From positions 1 to 64,000 of the forward strand of contig JBKBNP010000022.1 in assembly GCA_046295215.1 (NCBI GenBank): a stretch of DNA of 64,000 nucleotides, in the 5' to 3' direction. Both the position numbers and the translations under genes were made by a program. The DNA is from Szabonella sp046295215 (GTDB lineage Bacteria; Pseudomonadota; Alphaproteobacteria; Rhodobacterales; Rhodobacteraceae). The notes beneath the pieces are model-generated. The model was not told where the DNA came from. It saw only the letters and a list, made by a program, of their open reading frames with translations, and did not search any database. Shown here in pieces: positions 24,615 through 33,068 of this stretch (positions are counted from its first letter, which is position 1; every line of letters begins with the position of its first letter).

Positions 24615-25841
24615 ATGGACCAGATCGCCCGCCCCAAGCTGAAACCCAAGGATGCCCCCGATCTGGGCCGGTTCGACTGGGAGGATGCCTTCCGGCTCGA
24701 TGACCAGTTGACCGAGGAAGAGCGGATGCTGCGCGACGCGGCCCGCGCCTATGCGCAGGAAAAGCTGCAACCCCGCGTCACCGCCGCCTATCGCGAGGAA
24801 TCGACCGACCCCGGCATTTTCCGCGAGATGGGGGAGATGGGTCTGCTGGGTGTCACCGTGCCCGAGGAATATGGCGGGCTTGGCGCCTCTTACGTCGCCT
24901 ATGGGCTGATCGCGCGGGAGGTGGAGCGGGTCGATTCAGGCTACCGGTCGATGATGTCGGTGCAATCGAGCCTCGTGATGTATCCGATCTATGCCTATGG
25001 GTCCGAGGCGCAGCGCCAGAAATACCTGCCGAAACTTTCCAGCGGGGAATTCATCGGCTGTTTCGGGCTGACCGAACCCGATGCGGGGTCCGACCCGGCA
25101 GGCATGAAAACCACGGCGAAGAAAACCGCGAACGGCTACGTGCTGAACGGCGCGAAGATGTGGATTTCCAACGCGCCGATCGCGGATGTATTCGTGGTCT
25201 GGGCCAAATCTGACGCACATGGCGGCAAGATCCGTGGCTTTGTGCTGGACAAGGGCATGAAGGGTCTTTCCGCGCCCAAGATCGGCGGCAAGCTCAGCTT
25301 GCGCGCCTCGATCACCGGCGAGATCGTGATGAAGGATGTCGAGGTCGGCGAGGACGCGCTTTTGCCGCATGTCGAGGGGCTGAAAGGGCCGTTCGGCTGC
25401 CTCAACCGGGCGCGCTATGGCATTTCCTGGGGGGTGATGGGGGCGGCGGAGTTCTGCATGGCGGCCGCGCGGCAATACGGGCTGGACCGCCGGCAATTCG
25501 GCAAACCGCTGGCCCAGACCCAGCTTTACCAGTTGAAACTGGCGAATATGCTGACCGATATCAGCCTCGGGCTGCAAGGATCGCTGCGCGTGGGGCGCTT
25601 GCTGGATGACGCCAACGCAGCCCCCGAGATGATCTCGCTGGTCAAGCGCAACAATTGCGGCAAGGCGCTGGAGATTGCCCGCTGGTCGCGCGACATGCAT
25701 GGCGGCAACGGGATCCAGGAGGATTTCCAGATCATGCGCCATATGGTCAATCTGGAAACCGTGAACACCTATGAGGGCACGCATGACGTGCATGCGCTGA
25801 TCCTCGGGCGCGCGGTGACGGGGCTGCAGGCGTTTTTCTGA
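24615..25841 (+). CDS. gcdH: Glutaryl-CoA dehydrogenase
   Basis: A 408-residue acyl-CoA dehydrogenase-family flavoenzyme that oxidatively decarboxylates glutaryl-CoA to crotonyl-CoA in lysine, hydroxylysine and tryptophan breakdown. FGLTEPDAGSDPAGM and MWISNAPIADVFVVWAK bind FAD, and the catalytic base is the Glu of NTYEGTHDVHALILGRA near the C terminus, matching glutaryl-CoA dehydrogenases. GGAG precedes the start. Electrons go to ETF, which is not encoded here. The divergent LysR gene is its likely regulator. Confidence 0.96.
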   Translation: MDQIARPKLKPKDAPDLGRFDWEDAFRLDDQLTEEERMLRDAARAYAQEKLQPRVTAAYREESTDPGIFREMGEMGLLGVTVPEEYGGLGASYVAYGLIAREVERVDSGYRSMMSVQSSLVMYPIYAYGSEAQRQKYLPKLSSGEFIGCFGLTEPDAGSDPAGMKTTAKKTANGYVLNGAKMWISNAPIADVFVVWAKSDAHGGKIRGFVLDKGMKGLSAPKIGGKLSLRASITGEIVMKDVEVGEDALLPHVEGLKGPFGCLNRARYGISWGVMGAAEFCMAAARQYGLDRRQFGKPLAQTQLYQLKLANMLTDISLGLQGSLRVGRLLDDANAAPEMISLVKRNNCGKALEIARWSRDMHGGNGIQEDFQIMRHMVNLETVNTYEGTHDVHALILGRAVTGLQAFF

Positions 25842-25886
25842 CGCGAGGCAGTTGATCAGGCGGGCGCGGCGGCGCAGGATCGGACC

Positions 25887-28800
25887 ATGCGTCATTTGCT
25901 CCTTGCCCTGTTGATCTCTGGCCTTGCCGCCCTGTCCCCCGCCCGGGCCTGCGAAATCGCGCGCCCTGTCGCCATCTCCACCCCCGAGGCCGACCGCGCC
26001 GCAGGGGCACCGCTGGTGCTGGAATGGCGGCAGACGGACTCGGTTCTGGCCTGCGGCGAGGCTGTGTTTCTGGTGATCGGCCTCGATGCGCCCGCACGGC
26101 TGGAGGGGGAGGGTTTGTTTGCGCTGGCCCCCGGCGAGCGCGGCCCCTTCGGAATGGACATGTTGCGGGACCGGACCCGCGCCGTCGTGCCGCTGCATCT
26201 GGAGGGCGGGCTGGCGGGGCGGATCGTCCTGACCCCCTTTGCCAGCGGCGGGGTGGCGCTGGACTGGCAGATCGTCGCGATCCGGGGTGAACGGCCCGAG
26301 GTGCTGGCCGGGGGGGCGCTGCCGCTGACGCTCGGGTCCGGGCGGCCGCGCGTGATCGTGCAGGACCGCTTTGCCACCGAAGCTGCGCTTGCGACGCGGC
26401 TGTCGCCCGACGGGCGGCGGCGGCTGGAACTGTTCGACGGGTTCTTCCGCGTGACCGAGGCCAAAACCGGTGCGCTGGTGATCGCCGCCGAGGGGGCGGA
26501 GCCGGGATTTTCCCCCACAGGGCGGTTCCTCCATGCCTTCGGGGGCGAGAATTTCATTGATGGGGTGGAACGCGGCCTGCCCACCGACCTGCGGATCTTC
26601 GATCTGGCCGCCGAGGCCCCGGTGGCACGACTCTGGCAGGATGGCTGGCCCTCGCGCGGCATGTTCATCACAGCTCTGCACTGGTCCCCCGCCGACAGTT
26701 TTCTGGCCGTGAGTTTCGAGGCCGAGGTCGGCATGGCCTTCTGGCAGGCGCTGACGGACCGGCCCTTCCGGCAGGGGCAATATGGCTGCGGGGCCTGCGC
26801 GCCCGCCGAAATGGGGCTGGCCGATCTGTCGCTGGAAAACGCGCTGGTGCGGCTGGGGGCGGCCAACAGTTTCCATCTGCTGAGCCTGACCGATGACGCG
26901 GCCTATTGGGACGAGGCGACAGCACCTTCGTCCGAATGGATGAACGACACGCCCCCACCCGAGGCGCGGCTGCGCGATCCGGGCCGCGCATTGGTGGCTT
27001 TCGCCTCGGACGGGCTGGTGGAATTCGGCCTTGACGCGCCCGAGGGGCGGTTCCTGAACCTCGCCGGGGCCGCGCGGACAAGCTGGGAATGGCAGGAATT
27101 TCCCGAAACGCAGGCCATGGCGATGCCCGCCCCCGCCCCGTTGGCCGGGACGGACCGGTCCCGCGCCGCCCGCGCGATGGAGGATGTCGCGGACCTCGCC
27201 CGACCCACGCGCCGCGCGGCGCGGCTGGCGGCGCTGGGGATCGTCCCCGCCGCTGCCCCGGGCATGGACCATATCCGCCTGCCCGCGCTTGAAAGCGAGG
27301 ATCCCGAAACCGGCTGGCGGCGCATCCGCTATGCGGCCGGGGCCGAGGCCACGGCCTTCGGCGCCGACCCTGCGCTGGCCATGGCGATAGACAAGGTGAT
27401 CGAGACCGAAATCCGGCTCTGGGACGCCTGCCTGACCGCGAATTTCTTCCATGACGCCGATCTGTGGACCCTGACCCATTCCGGGCGGATCGTGCAGTTC
27501 CTGCATTTCACCTGCACCGTCTCCACCGGCTATGGGCCGGAAGGGTTGCTCCTGCGCCTCGAGAGCGATGCGGCAACCGGCAGCGTCAGTGCGCGGGCCG
27601 GAGCGGTCGGCATTTTCGACTGGTCGGCAGAGCTGCACGCAATGGACGAGGCAGAGGCGCGGGACATGACGGCACGGCATGACGCGCTGCCCATTGCCGC
27701 ACAGCTTCGCCTGCGGGTCTGGCGGCTGGACGAGGGCCGCCTTGCCATCCTCGACAAGCGCGATGCGCTGACCGTTCTTTCGGCGGGGGGCGGGTTTCAG
27801 GCGCAGATCCCCCTCCCCGCCGCCAGTGATGCCGAGGAGATCAGCCTGCTGGAGGATGGGATCCATCTCTTGCAGGTCAATCGGGACGGGCGCTTCTTCG
27901 TGCATGATCCGGCAACGGGCGCGCAGCCGCTGGCCGGGCGCTATCTTGATGACGAGGTGGTGGTGTTCGACAGCGCCCTGCGGTTCGAGGCCACCGAGGA
28001 AGGTGCGCGCCATGTCGCGCTGAAATATCCCGGCGATCCCTTCGCCCATCGGCTCGACCAGTTCGGCGCGCTGCTGGCGGGGGCGCGGGTGGTGTCCCCG
28101 GCGCTGTCGGGCGCCACCGCCGCCCCGGCCCCCCCGCCGCCGGTTCCGCCCCGGCTGATCCTGCTGGAAGGCGCAGAGAACAACGCCACGATCCGCGCCG
28201 AGGCGGGGCCGGGGTCAACACTCGCACGACTGGAGATCTGGCGCGACGGGCGGCGGATTGCCACGCAGGCACTGCAAGGCCCCATGGTGGAGATGCGCCC
28301 CAACCTGCCCGCCCTGCCCGAAACGCGCGGCTTTGCGCTGCGTCTGGTGGACGAGGCCGGCTTGCAGAGCCGCAGCCTCGACATTGCCGCCCCACCCGGC
28401 GACGCCCCCCCCGAGGGACGGCTCTTCGTGCTTGCCGTCGGCACCGACCAGTATGACGATCCCGCCCTTTCCCCGCTGAATTTCGCGGTGGCCGATGCGC
28501 GCAACCTTGCCGCCGCGCTGACCGAGGGGGCGGCCAGCCCCTATTACGCCGCCATCCGGGCCGAGGTCATCGCCGATGACCCCGATCTTGCGCAGAGCCT
28601 GCCCGCCATCCTTGCCGACATGACCGCGCAGGCTGGGACCGGGGACACGCTGCTACTGCATGTCGCGGGCCACGGGATGCTCGATGACGCCGGAGGGTTC
28701 TACCTTGCCACCCGCGCCAGTCGCGCCGGGAACCTCGCGGGGACCGGCCTTGCATGGGACAAGATCGCCCGGGCGCTCGCCCGCTTTCCGGGGCGCGTGC

Positions 28801-29150
28801 TGGTGCTGCTCGACGCCTGCCATTCGGGGGCGGCGGGGGCGACCAATGACGATGCAGTTGCGGAACTGGGGGGTGAACCGGGGTCGCGCGGCAATGTCGT
28901 GGTGATTGCCGCCTCGAAGGGCCGTCAGGAAAGCCTTGAACGGGCCGCGCGGGGCGGCGGGCTTTTCACCTCGGCACTGGTGGAGGCGCTGACCCGCGAC
29001 AGGCAGGATACCGACCTCGACGGCAACGGAACCGTGGAACTTGATGAGCTTTACGCAGCCGTCAAGGCAAGGGTGGTGACCGAAAGCCAGGGTCGGCAGA
29101 CCCCCTGGATCGCCCGGAATGACGCCGCAGGCCGCATCCCCGTCCATTGA
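25887..29150 (+). CDS. Exported caspase-family (C14-like) protease with N-terminal propeller-like region
   Basis: A 1087-residue protein. Residues 1-21 are a signal peptide (LLLALLISGLAALSPARA), so the mature protein is periplasmic or secreted. Residues about 30-780 contain repeated short beta motifs with WD-like segments, probably beta-propeller blades. Residues about 850-1080 are a caspase-like p20/p10 domain: it begins LFVLAVGTDQYDDPAL, the catalytic His is H929 (HVAGHGM) and the catalytic Cys is C978 (LLDACHSG). Both catalytic residues are intact. An Asp-rich DTDLDGNGTVELDELY segment near 1030-1045 resembles a calcium-binding EF-hand loop. Prokaryotic caspase homologues cleave after basic or acidic residues; substrate and role here are unknown. 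The gene stands alone, 45 bases after gcdH. Confidence 0.88.
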   Translation: MRHLLLALLISGLAALSPARACEIARPVAISTPEADRAAGAPLVLEWRQTDSVLACGEAVFLVIGLDAPARLEGEGLFALAPGERGPFGMDMLRDRTRAVVPLHLEGGLAGRIVLTPFASGGVALDWQIVAIRGERPEVLAGGALPLTLGSGRPRVIVQDRFATEAALATRLSPDGRRRLELFDGFFRVTEAKTGALVIAAEGAEPGFSPTGRFLHAFGGENFIDGVERGLPTDLRIFDLAAEAPVARLWQDGWPSRGMFITALHWSPADSFLAVSFEAEVGMAFWQALTDRPFRQGQYGCGACAPAEMGLADLSLENALVRLGAANSFHLLSLTDDAAYWDEATAPSSEWMNDTPPPEARLRDPGRALVAFASDGLVEFGLDAPEGRFLNLAGAARTSWEWQEFPETQAMAMPAPAPLAGTDRSRAARAMEDVADLARPTRRAARLAALGIVPAAAPGMDHIRLPALESEDPETGWRRIRYAAGAEATAFGADPALAMAIDKVIETEIRLWDACLTANFFHDADLWTLTHSGRIVQFLHFTCTVSTGYGPEGLLLRLESDAATGSVSARAGAVGIFDWSAELHAMDEAEARDMTARHDALPIAAQLRLRVWRLDEGRLAILDKRDALTVLSAGGGFQAQIPLPAASDAEEISLLEDGIHLLQVNRDGRFFVHDPATGAQPLAGRYLDDEVVVFDSALRFEATEEGARHVALKYPGDPFAHRLDQFGALLAGARVVSPALSGATAAPAPPPPVPPRLILLEGAENNATIRAEAGPGSTLARLEIWRDGRRIATQALQGPMVEMRPNLPALPETRGFALRLVDEAGLQSRSLDIAAPPGDAPPEGRLFVLAVGTDQYDDPALSPLNFAVADARNLAAALTEGAASPYYAAIRAEVIADDPDLAQSLPAILADMTAQAGTGDTLLLHVAGHGMLDDAGGFYLATRASRAGNLAGTGLAWDKIARALARFPGRVLVLLDACHSGAAGATNDDAVAELGGEPGSRGNVVVIAASKGRQESLERAARGGGLFTSALVEALTRDRQDTDLDGNGTVELDELYAAVKARVVTESQGRQTPWIARNDAAGRIPVH

Positions 29151-29249
29151 GCCCCGTCAACTGCCGCCCATCAACTGCCCACCCATCCCTCTGCCCCCCT
29201 GTCCACTCCGCCCTATCTTCTGCCACCCCGTCCGCCGCTCCCCCGCGCT

Positions 29250-29325
29250 TGCCCCCGCTTTTTCTGTCCAAAAATATCCCGGGGGGAGTCGCGGAACGCG
29301 ACGGGGGGCTGGCCCCCCTGCCCCT
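29250..29325 (-). repeat. Dispersed intergenic repeat, copy 4
   Basis: Minus-oriented, between the converging caspase-family gene and pxpA. It has the CGGGATATTT core with the CAGAAAAAGCGGG tail (29286-29252), like copy 1, and two hairpins: GTCGCG/CGCGAC (29288-29302) and GGGGGG/CCCCCC (29303-29318). The remaining 29151-29362 sequence is pyrimidine-rich with no gene. Confidence 0.7.
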
Positions 29326-29362
29326 TGCGCCACCCTGCCCCGCCAGAAATGCGGCGCGCGCC

Positions 29363-30118
29363 TCAAAACCGCACCACGCGCAGCCCCGCCGCCTCCAGCG
29401 CCGCGCGCAAGCCGCGTGCCATGGGCAAGGCCGTCTCTCCATCGCCATGCAGGCAGACCGTGTCGATCCGGGTCGGGATGCGGCGTCCGCTTTCGGCAAT
29501 GATCGCGCCCTCGCGCAGCATGGCGAGGATGCGGGTCGCGGCCAGATCCGGGTCCGTGACCATCGCCCCCGGGAGCCCACGCGCCACCAGCGTCGCATCG
29601 TCCTTATAGGCGCGGTCGGCAAAGATCTCCCCCGCCCAGAGGCAGCCGAGATCGCGCGCCACCGCCTCCATCGCGGTGGCCGACAGCACCATGAGGATGA
29701 TCCCCGGCTGCACCTTCAGCGCCGCCTCATAACAGATCCGCGCAAGGCTCGCATCCTCTGACGCCATGTTCGACAGCGCGCCATGCAGTTTCAGATGCCG
29801 CACCTCGCCCCCCGCCGCGCGCGCCATGGCCTGTGCGGCGCCGAGTTGATAGGTCACGAGGTTCGCCAGTTCCTCGGCCGAAAGCGCGATCCGCCGCCGC
29901 CCGAAGCCCTGCAGATCGGCAAAGCCGGGATGCGCACCGATCCCCACGCCCTTCGCCACCGCCATACGCATCGTCGCGGCCATGGTGTCGGCATCGCCCG
30001 CGTGAAAGCCGCAGGCAATATTGGCCGAGGTCACCACATCGAGCAGCCCCGCATCATTGCCCATGCGCCACGGGCCGAAGCTTTCGCCCATATCCGCGTT
30101 CAGATCGACCGTTTGCAT
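29363..30118 (-). CDS. pxpA: 5-oxoprolinase subunit A (LamB/YcsF family)
   Basis: A 251-residue LamB/YcsF protein. The N-terminal signature VDLNADMGESFGPW is followed by SANIACGFHAGDADTM and GAHPGFADLQGFGRR, all family hallmarks of a deacetylase-like barrel. With PxpB and PxpC it forms the ATP-dependent bacterial 5-oxoprolinase that converts pyroglutamate, a damage product of glutamine and glutamate, to glutamate. It lies 4 bases after pxpC, with GTGAGG upstream of its ATG, as the last gene of a pxpB-pxpC-pxpA operon. Confidence 0.95.
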   Translation of the reverse strand: MQTVDLNADMGESFGPWRMGNDAGLLDVVTSANIACGFHAGDADTMAATMRMAVAKGVGIGAHPGFADLQGFGRRRIALSAEELANLVTYQLGAAQAMARAAGGEVRHLKLHGALSNMASEDASLARICYEAALKVQPGIILMVLSATAMEAVARDLGCLWAGEIFADRAYKDDATLVARGLPGAMVTDPDLAATRILAMLREGAIIAESGRRIPTRIDTVCLHGDGETALPMARGLRAALEAAGLRVVRF

Positions 30119-30122
30119 CGCC

Positions 30123-31145
30123 TCACTCCCTTTCCAGATCGTCGCCCGCCGTGGCCCCGCTGATGAGTTGATAGCCCAGAAGATCGGGGAGTGTCGCGGG
30201 GTCGCGGATCACCGGGCGGCAGGCCCGGCGCAGATCGGCCAGCAGGCTCAAAGGCGGGCGATGCAGCCGGTCGGCCTCTGCCGTCTTAACCCATTCGAAC
30301 CGCAGCCCCGCCCCCGGCGGCGCCTGTGCCGCGCGGGGCAGATCGGAGGGCAGCACAGTGCCGATCCGGGGATAGCCACCGATGGTCTGGCATTCGGCCA
30401 GAAGGATATAGGGCACGCCCTCCCCGGTCATCTGCACATCGCCCGCGATCAGGAAATCCGAGGCGAGCCCCGCCGCCCCCGCGGCGGCAAAACCGGCACC
30501 CTCCTGATCAAGCCGCACCCCCTGCCGGTTGGCCTGCGGCGCACGTCGAAAGGCGGTATCGGCAAGGCGCGCGCGGGTCGCGGCCTCAAAAAGCCCGGAC
30601 TGTGGCCCCGGCGCGAGGCGCAGGACGCCCCCGGAAAAGCGGTCCTCCACCGTCAAGGCGGCAAGGGCTGCACCCGGGTCGGGGTCCGGCCCGAAATCAA
30701 GGCCATCCCCGGCCCCCAGCGCCCGCCCGATCCCGGCGGCCAGATGTGCGGAAAGGCTGCCCAGCAGCGCCTCGCCCCGCATCGGGGCGGCAAAGGTCAG
30801 ATACCCATACTGCCCCGCGAGCGCCCCGCCCAAATTCAGCACCTGCCCCGCCCGCAGCCAATGCGCGCGGTTCCAGCCGAGCGCCGCGCCGTCAAGATCC
30901 GCCTGCATCGGCGCGCCGGTCAGCGCAAACCGCAGGTCGGCCCCGGCCCGGAACCGCCCGCCGAAGCCTGCCAGTTCCAGCGAAGGGCCGGGGCGCGCAA
31001 GGCCGAGGATTGCCGCCGCCTCCAGCAGGGCCAGCCTGTCTGCCGCCCCGCCTTCGGACAGCCCCTGCCCCAGCAGCCCCGGACGCCCCATGTCCTGCAC
31101 GGTGACCTGCGGCCCTGCGGAAATCACCTCCAACCCGGCGGTCAT
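30123..31145 (-). CDS. pxpC: 5-oxoprolinase subunit C (biotin-dependent carboxyltransferase/KipA-like)
   Basis: A 340-residue PxpC/KipA/urea amidolyase-related protein with the characteristic N terminus VISAGPQVTVQDMGRPG and LSEGGAADRLALLEA, and later GDVQMTGEGVPYILLAECQTIGGYP. It is the partner of PxpB in ATP-dependent opening of 5-oxoproline. Its start overlaps the pxpB stop by 4 bp. Length is normal for the family. Confidence 0.93.
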   Translation of the reverse strand: MTAGLEVISAGPQVTVQDMGRPGLLGQGLSEGGAADRLALLEAAAILGLARPGPSLELAGFGGRFRAGADLRFALTGAPMQADLDGAALGWNRAHWLRAGQVLNLGGALAGQYGYLTFAAPMRGEALLGSLSAHLAAGIGRALGAGDGLDFGPDPDPGAALAALTVEDRFSGGVLRLAPGPQSGLFEAATRARLADTAFRRAPQANRQGVRLDQEGAGFAAAGAAGLASDFLIAGDVQMTGEGVPYILLAECQTIGGYPRIGTVLPSDLPRAAQAPPGAGLRFEWVKTAEADRLHRPPLSLLADLRRACRPVIRDPATLPDLLGYQLISGATAGDDLERE

Positions 31146-31912
31146 CGCAGCACCTCCAGCCGCGCACCGCCCAGCCCGTCGCCCCCCGCCAGCGCGGCAA
31201 GCGCCGCCCCGTCCACCTGCACGAACCGGACCGCATCGCCGCTGCGCAGGGCGAAAGGTTCAGCGCGATCCGCCTGAAAGGGCCGGAAGGCGCAGAGCCC
31301 TGCCTGCCGCCAGCCGGTCATCGAGGGGTTGGCGAACAGCACCACCTGCCGCACCGCGACCACCAGCGCGCCCGCCGGAACCTGCGGGGTCAGCGCGGAT
31401 TGGCGCGGAATGTCCCAAGGGTCGGGCAAGAGGCCCAGATAGGGCTGGCCCGGCGCAAAACCGATGGCCAGAACCCGCAGATCGGCGGTGCAGAGATCCG
31501 CCACCGCCTGCTGGCCCGTGAGACCCGCCCGCGCCGCGAGATCGGCCAGTTGCGGCCCCGCCTGCCCGCCGAAAGCCGCAGGGATGGTCCAGCGCCGCAG
31601 GACCGGCGCGGGCGGCGGATCGGCGGGCAGGTCGAGGAAAGGCGCGAGGCGCGGCAAGAGGTCCGCGCGCGACACCCGCGCCGGATCGAAGCGCAGGAAC
31701 ACCGAGGCGAGTGCGGTCTCCACCTCCTGCACGCCGTCGGGCGGTGCGGCATGAAGGCGTGCCGCCAGGGCCTGCACCTGTGCCGTCACCGCCTCTGTCA
31801 CCCGCAGCCCGAGGCGCAGCACGATCCCGTCGGGGCCAAGCGGCAGGATCTCGGGTCGGGTTGCGGCACTGTCTTTCAGAGCTTCGGTCACGTCTGTCCT
31901 GTCTGGCTGCAC
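31142..31912 (-). CDS. pxpB: 5-oxoprolinase subunit B (KipI-like allophanate hydrolase subunit 1)
   Basis: A 256-residue PxpB/KipI-family protein. IGFAPGQPYLGLLPD and the preceding ADLYTADLRVLA-type segment (here ADLCTADLRVLA), plus NPSMTGWRQAG, are typical of the carboxyltransferase subdomain 1 fold. The start is uncertain: GTG at 31912 gives the longest form and a GTG at 31891 is also possible; neither has a strong ribosome binding site. It begins 70 bases after the mraY stop, so pxpBCA may be read by transcripts leaving the dcw cluster. Confidence 0.88.
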   Translation of the reverse strand: MQPDRTDVTEALKDSAATRPEILPLGPDGIVLRLGLRVTEAVTAQVQALAARLHAAPPDGVQEVETALASVFLRFDPARVSRADLLPRLAPFLDLPADPPPAPVLRRWTIPAAFGGQAGPQLADLAARAGLTGQQAVADLCTADLRVLAIGFAPGQPYLGLLPDPWDIPRQSALTPQVPAGALVVAVRQVVLFANPSMTGWRQAGLCAFRPFQADRAEPFALRSGDAVRFVQVDGAALAALAGGDGLGGARLEVLR

Positions 31913-31982
31913 CCCGCGCCGGGGCGCTTTTTCAACAGGCTATCAGCGATTGGCCGGAGAACCAGCCCCCCGCCATCCCGCC

Positions 31983-33065
31983 TCAGCGCAGTTTCAGCGT
32001 GGCAAGCCCGATGGCGGCGAGGATCAGCGAGATGATCCAGAAGCGGATCACGATCTGCGGTTCGGCCCAGCCCTTTTTCTCGAAATGGTGGTGGATCGGG
32101 GCCATCAGGAACACCCGCCGCCCGGTGCGCTTGAAGTAAAGCACCTGGATGATGACCGACATCGCCTCCACCACAAACAGCCCGCCGACGATGGCCAGCA
32201 CGATCTCGTGCTTGGTGCAGACCGCGATGGCGCCAAGCGCGCCGCCCAAGGCGAGGCTGCCGGTGTCGCCCATGAACACCGCCGCCGGGGGAGCGTTGTA
32301 CCAAAGGAACCCCAGCCCCCCGCCAAAAAGCGCGGCGGTGAAGATCAGGAGTTCCCCCGTGCCGGGCACGAAATGCACGCCCAGATAGTCGGTGTAATTG
32401 AAGTTACCGACGATATAGGCGATGATCCCCAGCGTTCCGGCGGCGATCATCACCGGCATGATCGCCAGCCCGTCGAGCCCGTCCGTCAGGTTCACCGCAT
32501 TGGCCGCGCCGACAATGACGATCATGCCGAAAGGGATGAAGAAGATCCCCATGTCCAGCAGGACATTCTTGAACACCGGCAGGGCAAGCTGGCCCGAAAG
32601 GGCTGCCGGATGCGACTGTGCGGCGAACCAGCAGGCCAGCGCCGCGATCACGAGGCCCAGCAGGAACCGGGTGCGCGAGGAGACACCCTTGGTGTTCTGT
32701 TTCGACACTTTGGCAAAGTCATCGGCAAAGCCGATCAGGCCGAAGGCGATGGTCACGCCCACGACAATCCAGACATAGGCGTTGTCGAGCCGCGCCCAGA
32801 GCAGCGTGGAGAACAGCAGCGCCGAGAGGATCAGGAGCCCCCCCATCGTCGGCGTTCCGGCCTTGGCAAAATGGCTTTGCGGGCCGTCATCGCGGATCGG
32901 CTGACCCTTGCCCTGACGGCGGCGCAAGAGGTTGATGAGCGGTCGCCCGAAGATGAAGCCGAACACCAGCGCCGTGGCAAAGGCCATGCCCGCCCGGAAG
33001 GTGATGTAGCGAAAGAGGTTGAACACATCCCCGCCGTCTGAAAACTCGGTCAGCCAGTAGAGCAT
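31983..33065 (-). CDS. mraY: Phospho-N-acetylmuramoyl-pentapeptide-transferase
   Basis: A 360-residue integral membrane enzyme with about ten spans that attaches UDP-MurNAc-pentapeptide to undecaprenyl phosphate, giving lipid I. The catalytic Asp motifs are visible: FADDFAK, NLTDGLDGL and FMGDTGS, plus the C-terminal PIHHHFEKKGW. It begins 3 bases after murF, within the dcw operon. Normally murD and ftsW follow in this family; here the pxp genes do. Confidence 0.97.
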   Translation of the reverse strand: MLYWLTEFSDGGDVFNLFRYITFRAGMAFATALVFGFIFGRPLINLLRRRQGKGQPIRDDGPQSHFAKAGTPTMGGLLILSALLFSTLLWARLDNAYVWIVVGVTIAFGLIGFADDFAKVSKQNTKGVSSRTRFLLGLVIAALACWFAAQSHPAALSGQLALPVFKNVLLDMGIFFIPFGMIVIVGAANAVNLTDGLDGLAIMPVMIAAGTLGIIAYIVGNFNYTDYLGVHFVPGTGELLIFTAALFGGGLGFLWYNAPPAAVFMGDTGSLALGGALGAIAVCTKHEIVLAIVGGLFVVEAMSVIIQVLYFKRTGRRVFLMAPIHHHFEKKGWAEPQIVIRFWIISLILAAIGLATLKLR

Positions 33066-33068
33066 CCG

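Noticed and set aside
24936..28049. A 1037-codon minus-strand frame opposite gcdH and the caspase-family gene.
   Set aside because: Antisense frame in high-GC DNA; the plus-strand genes have intact catalytic motifs.
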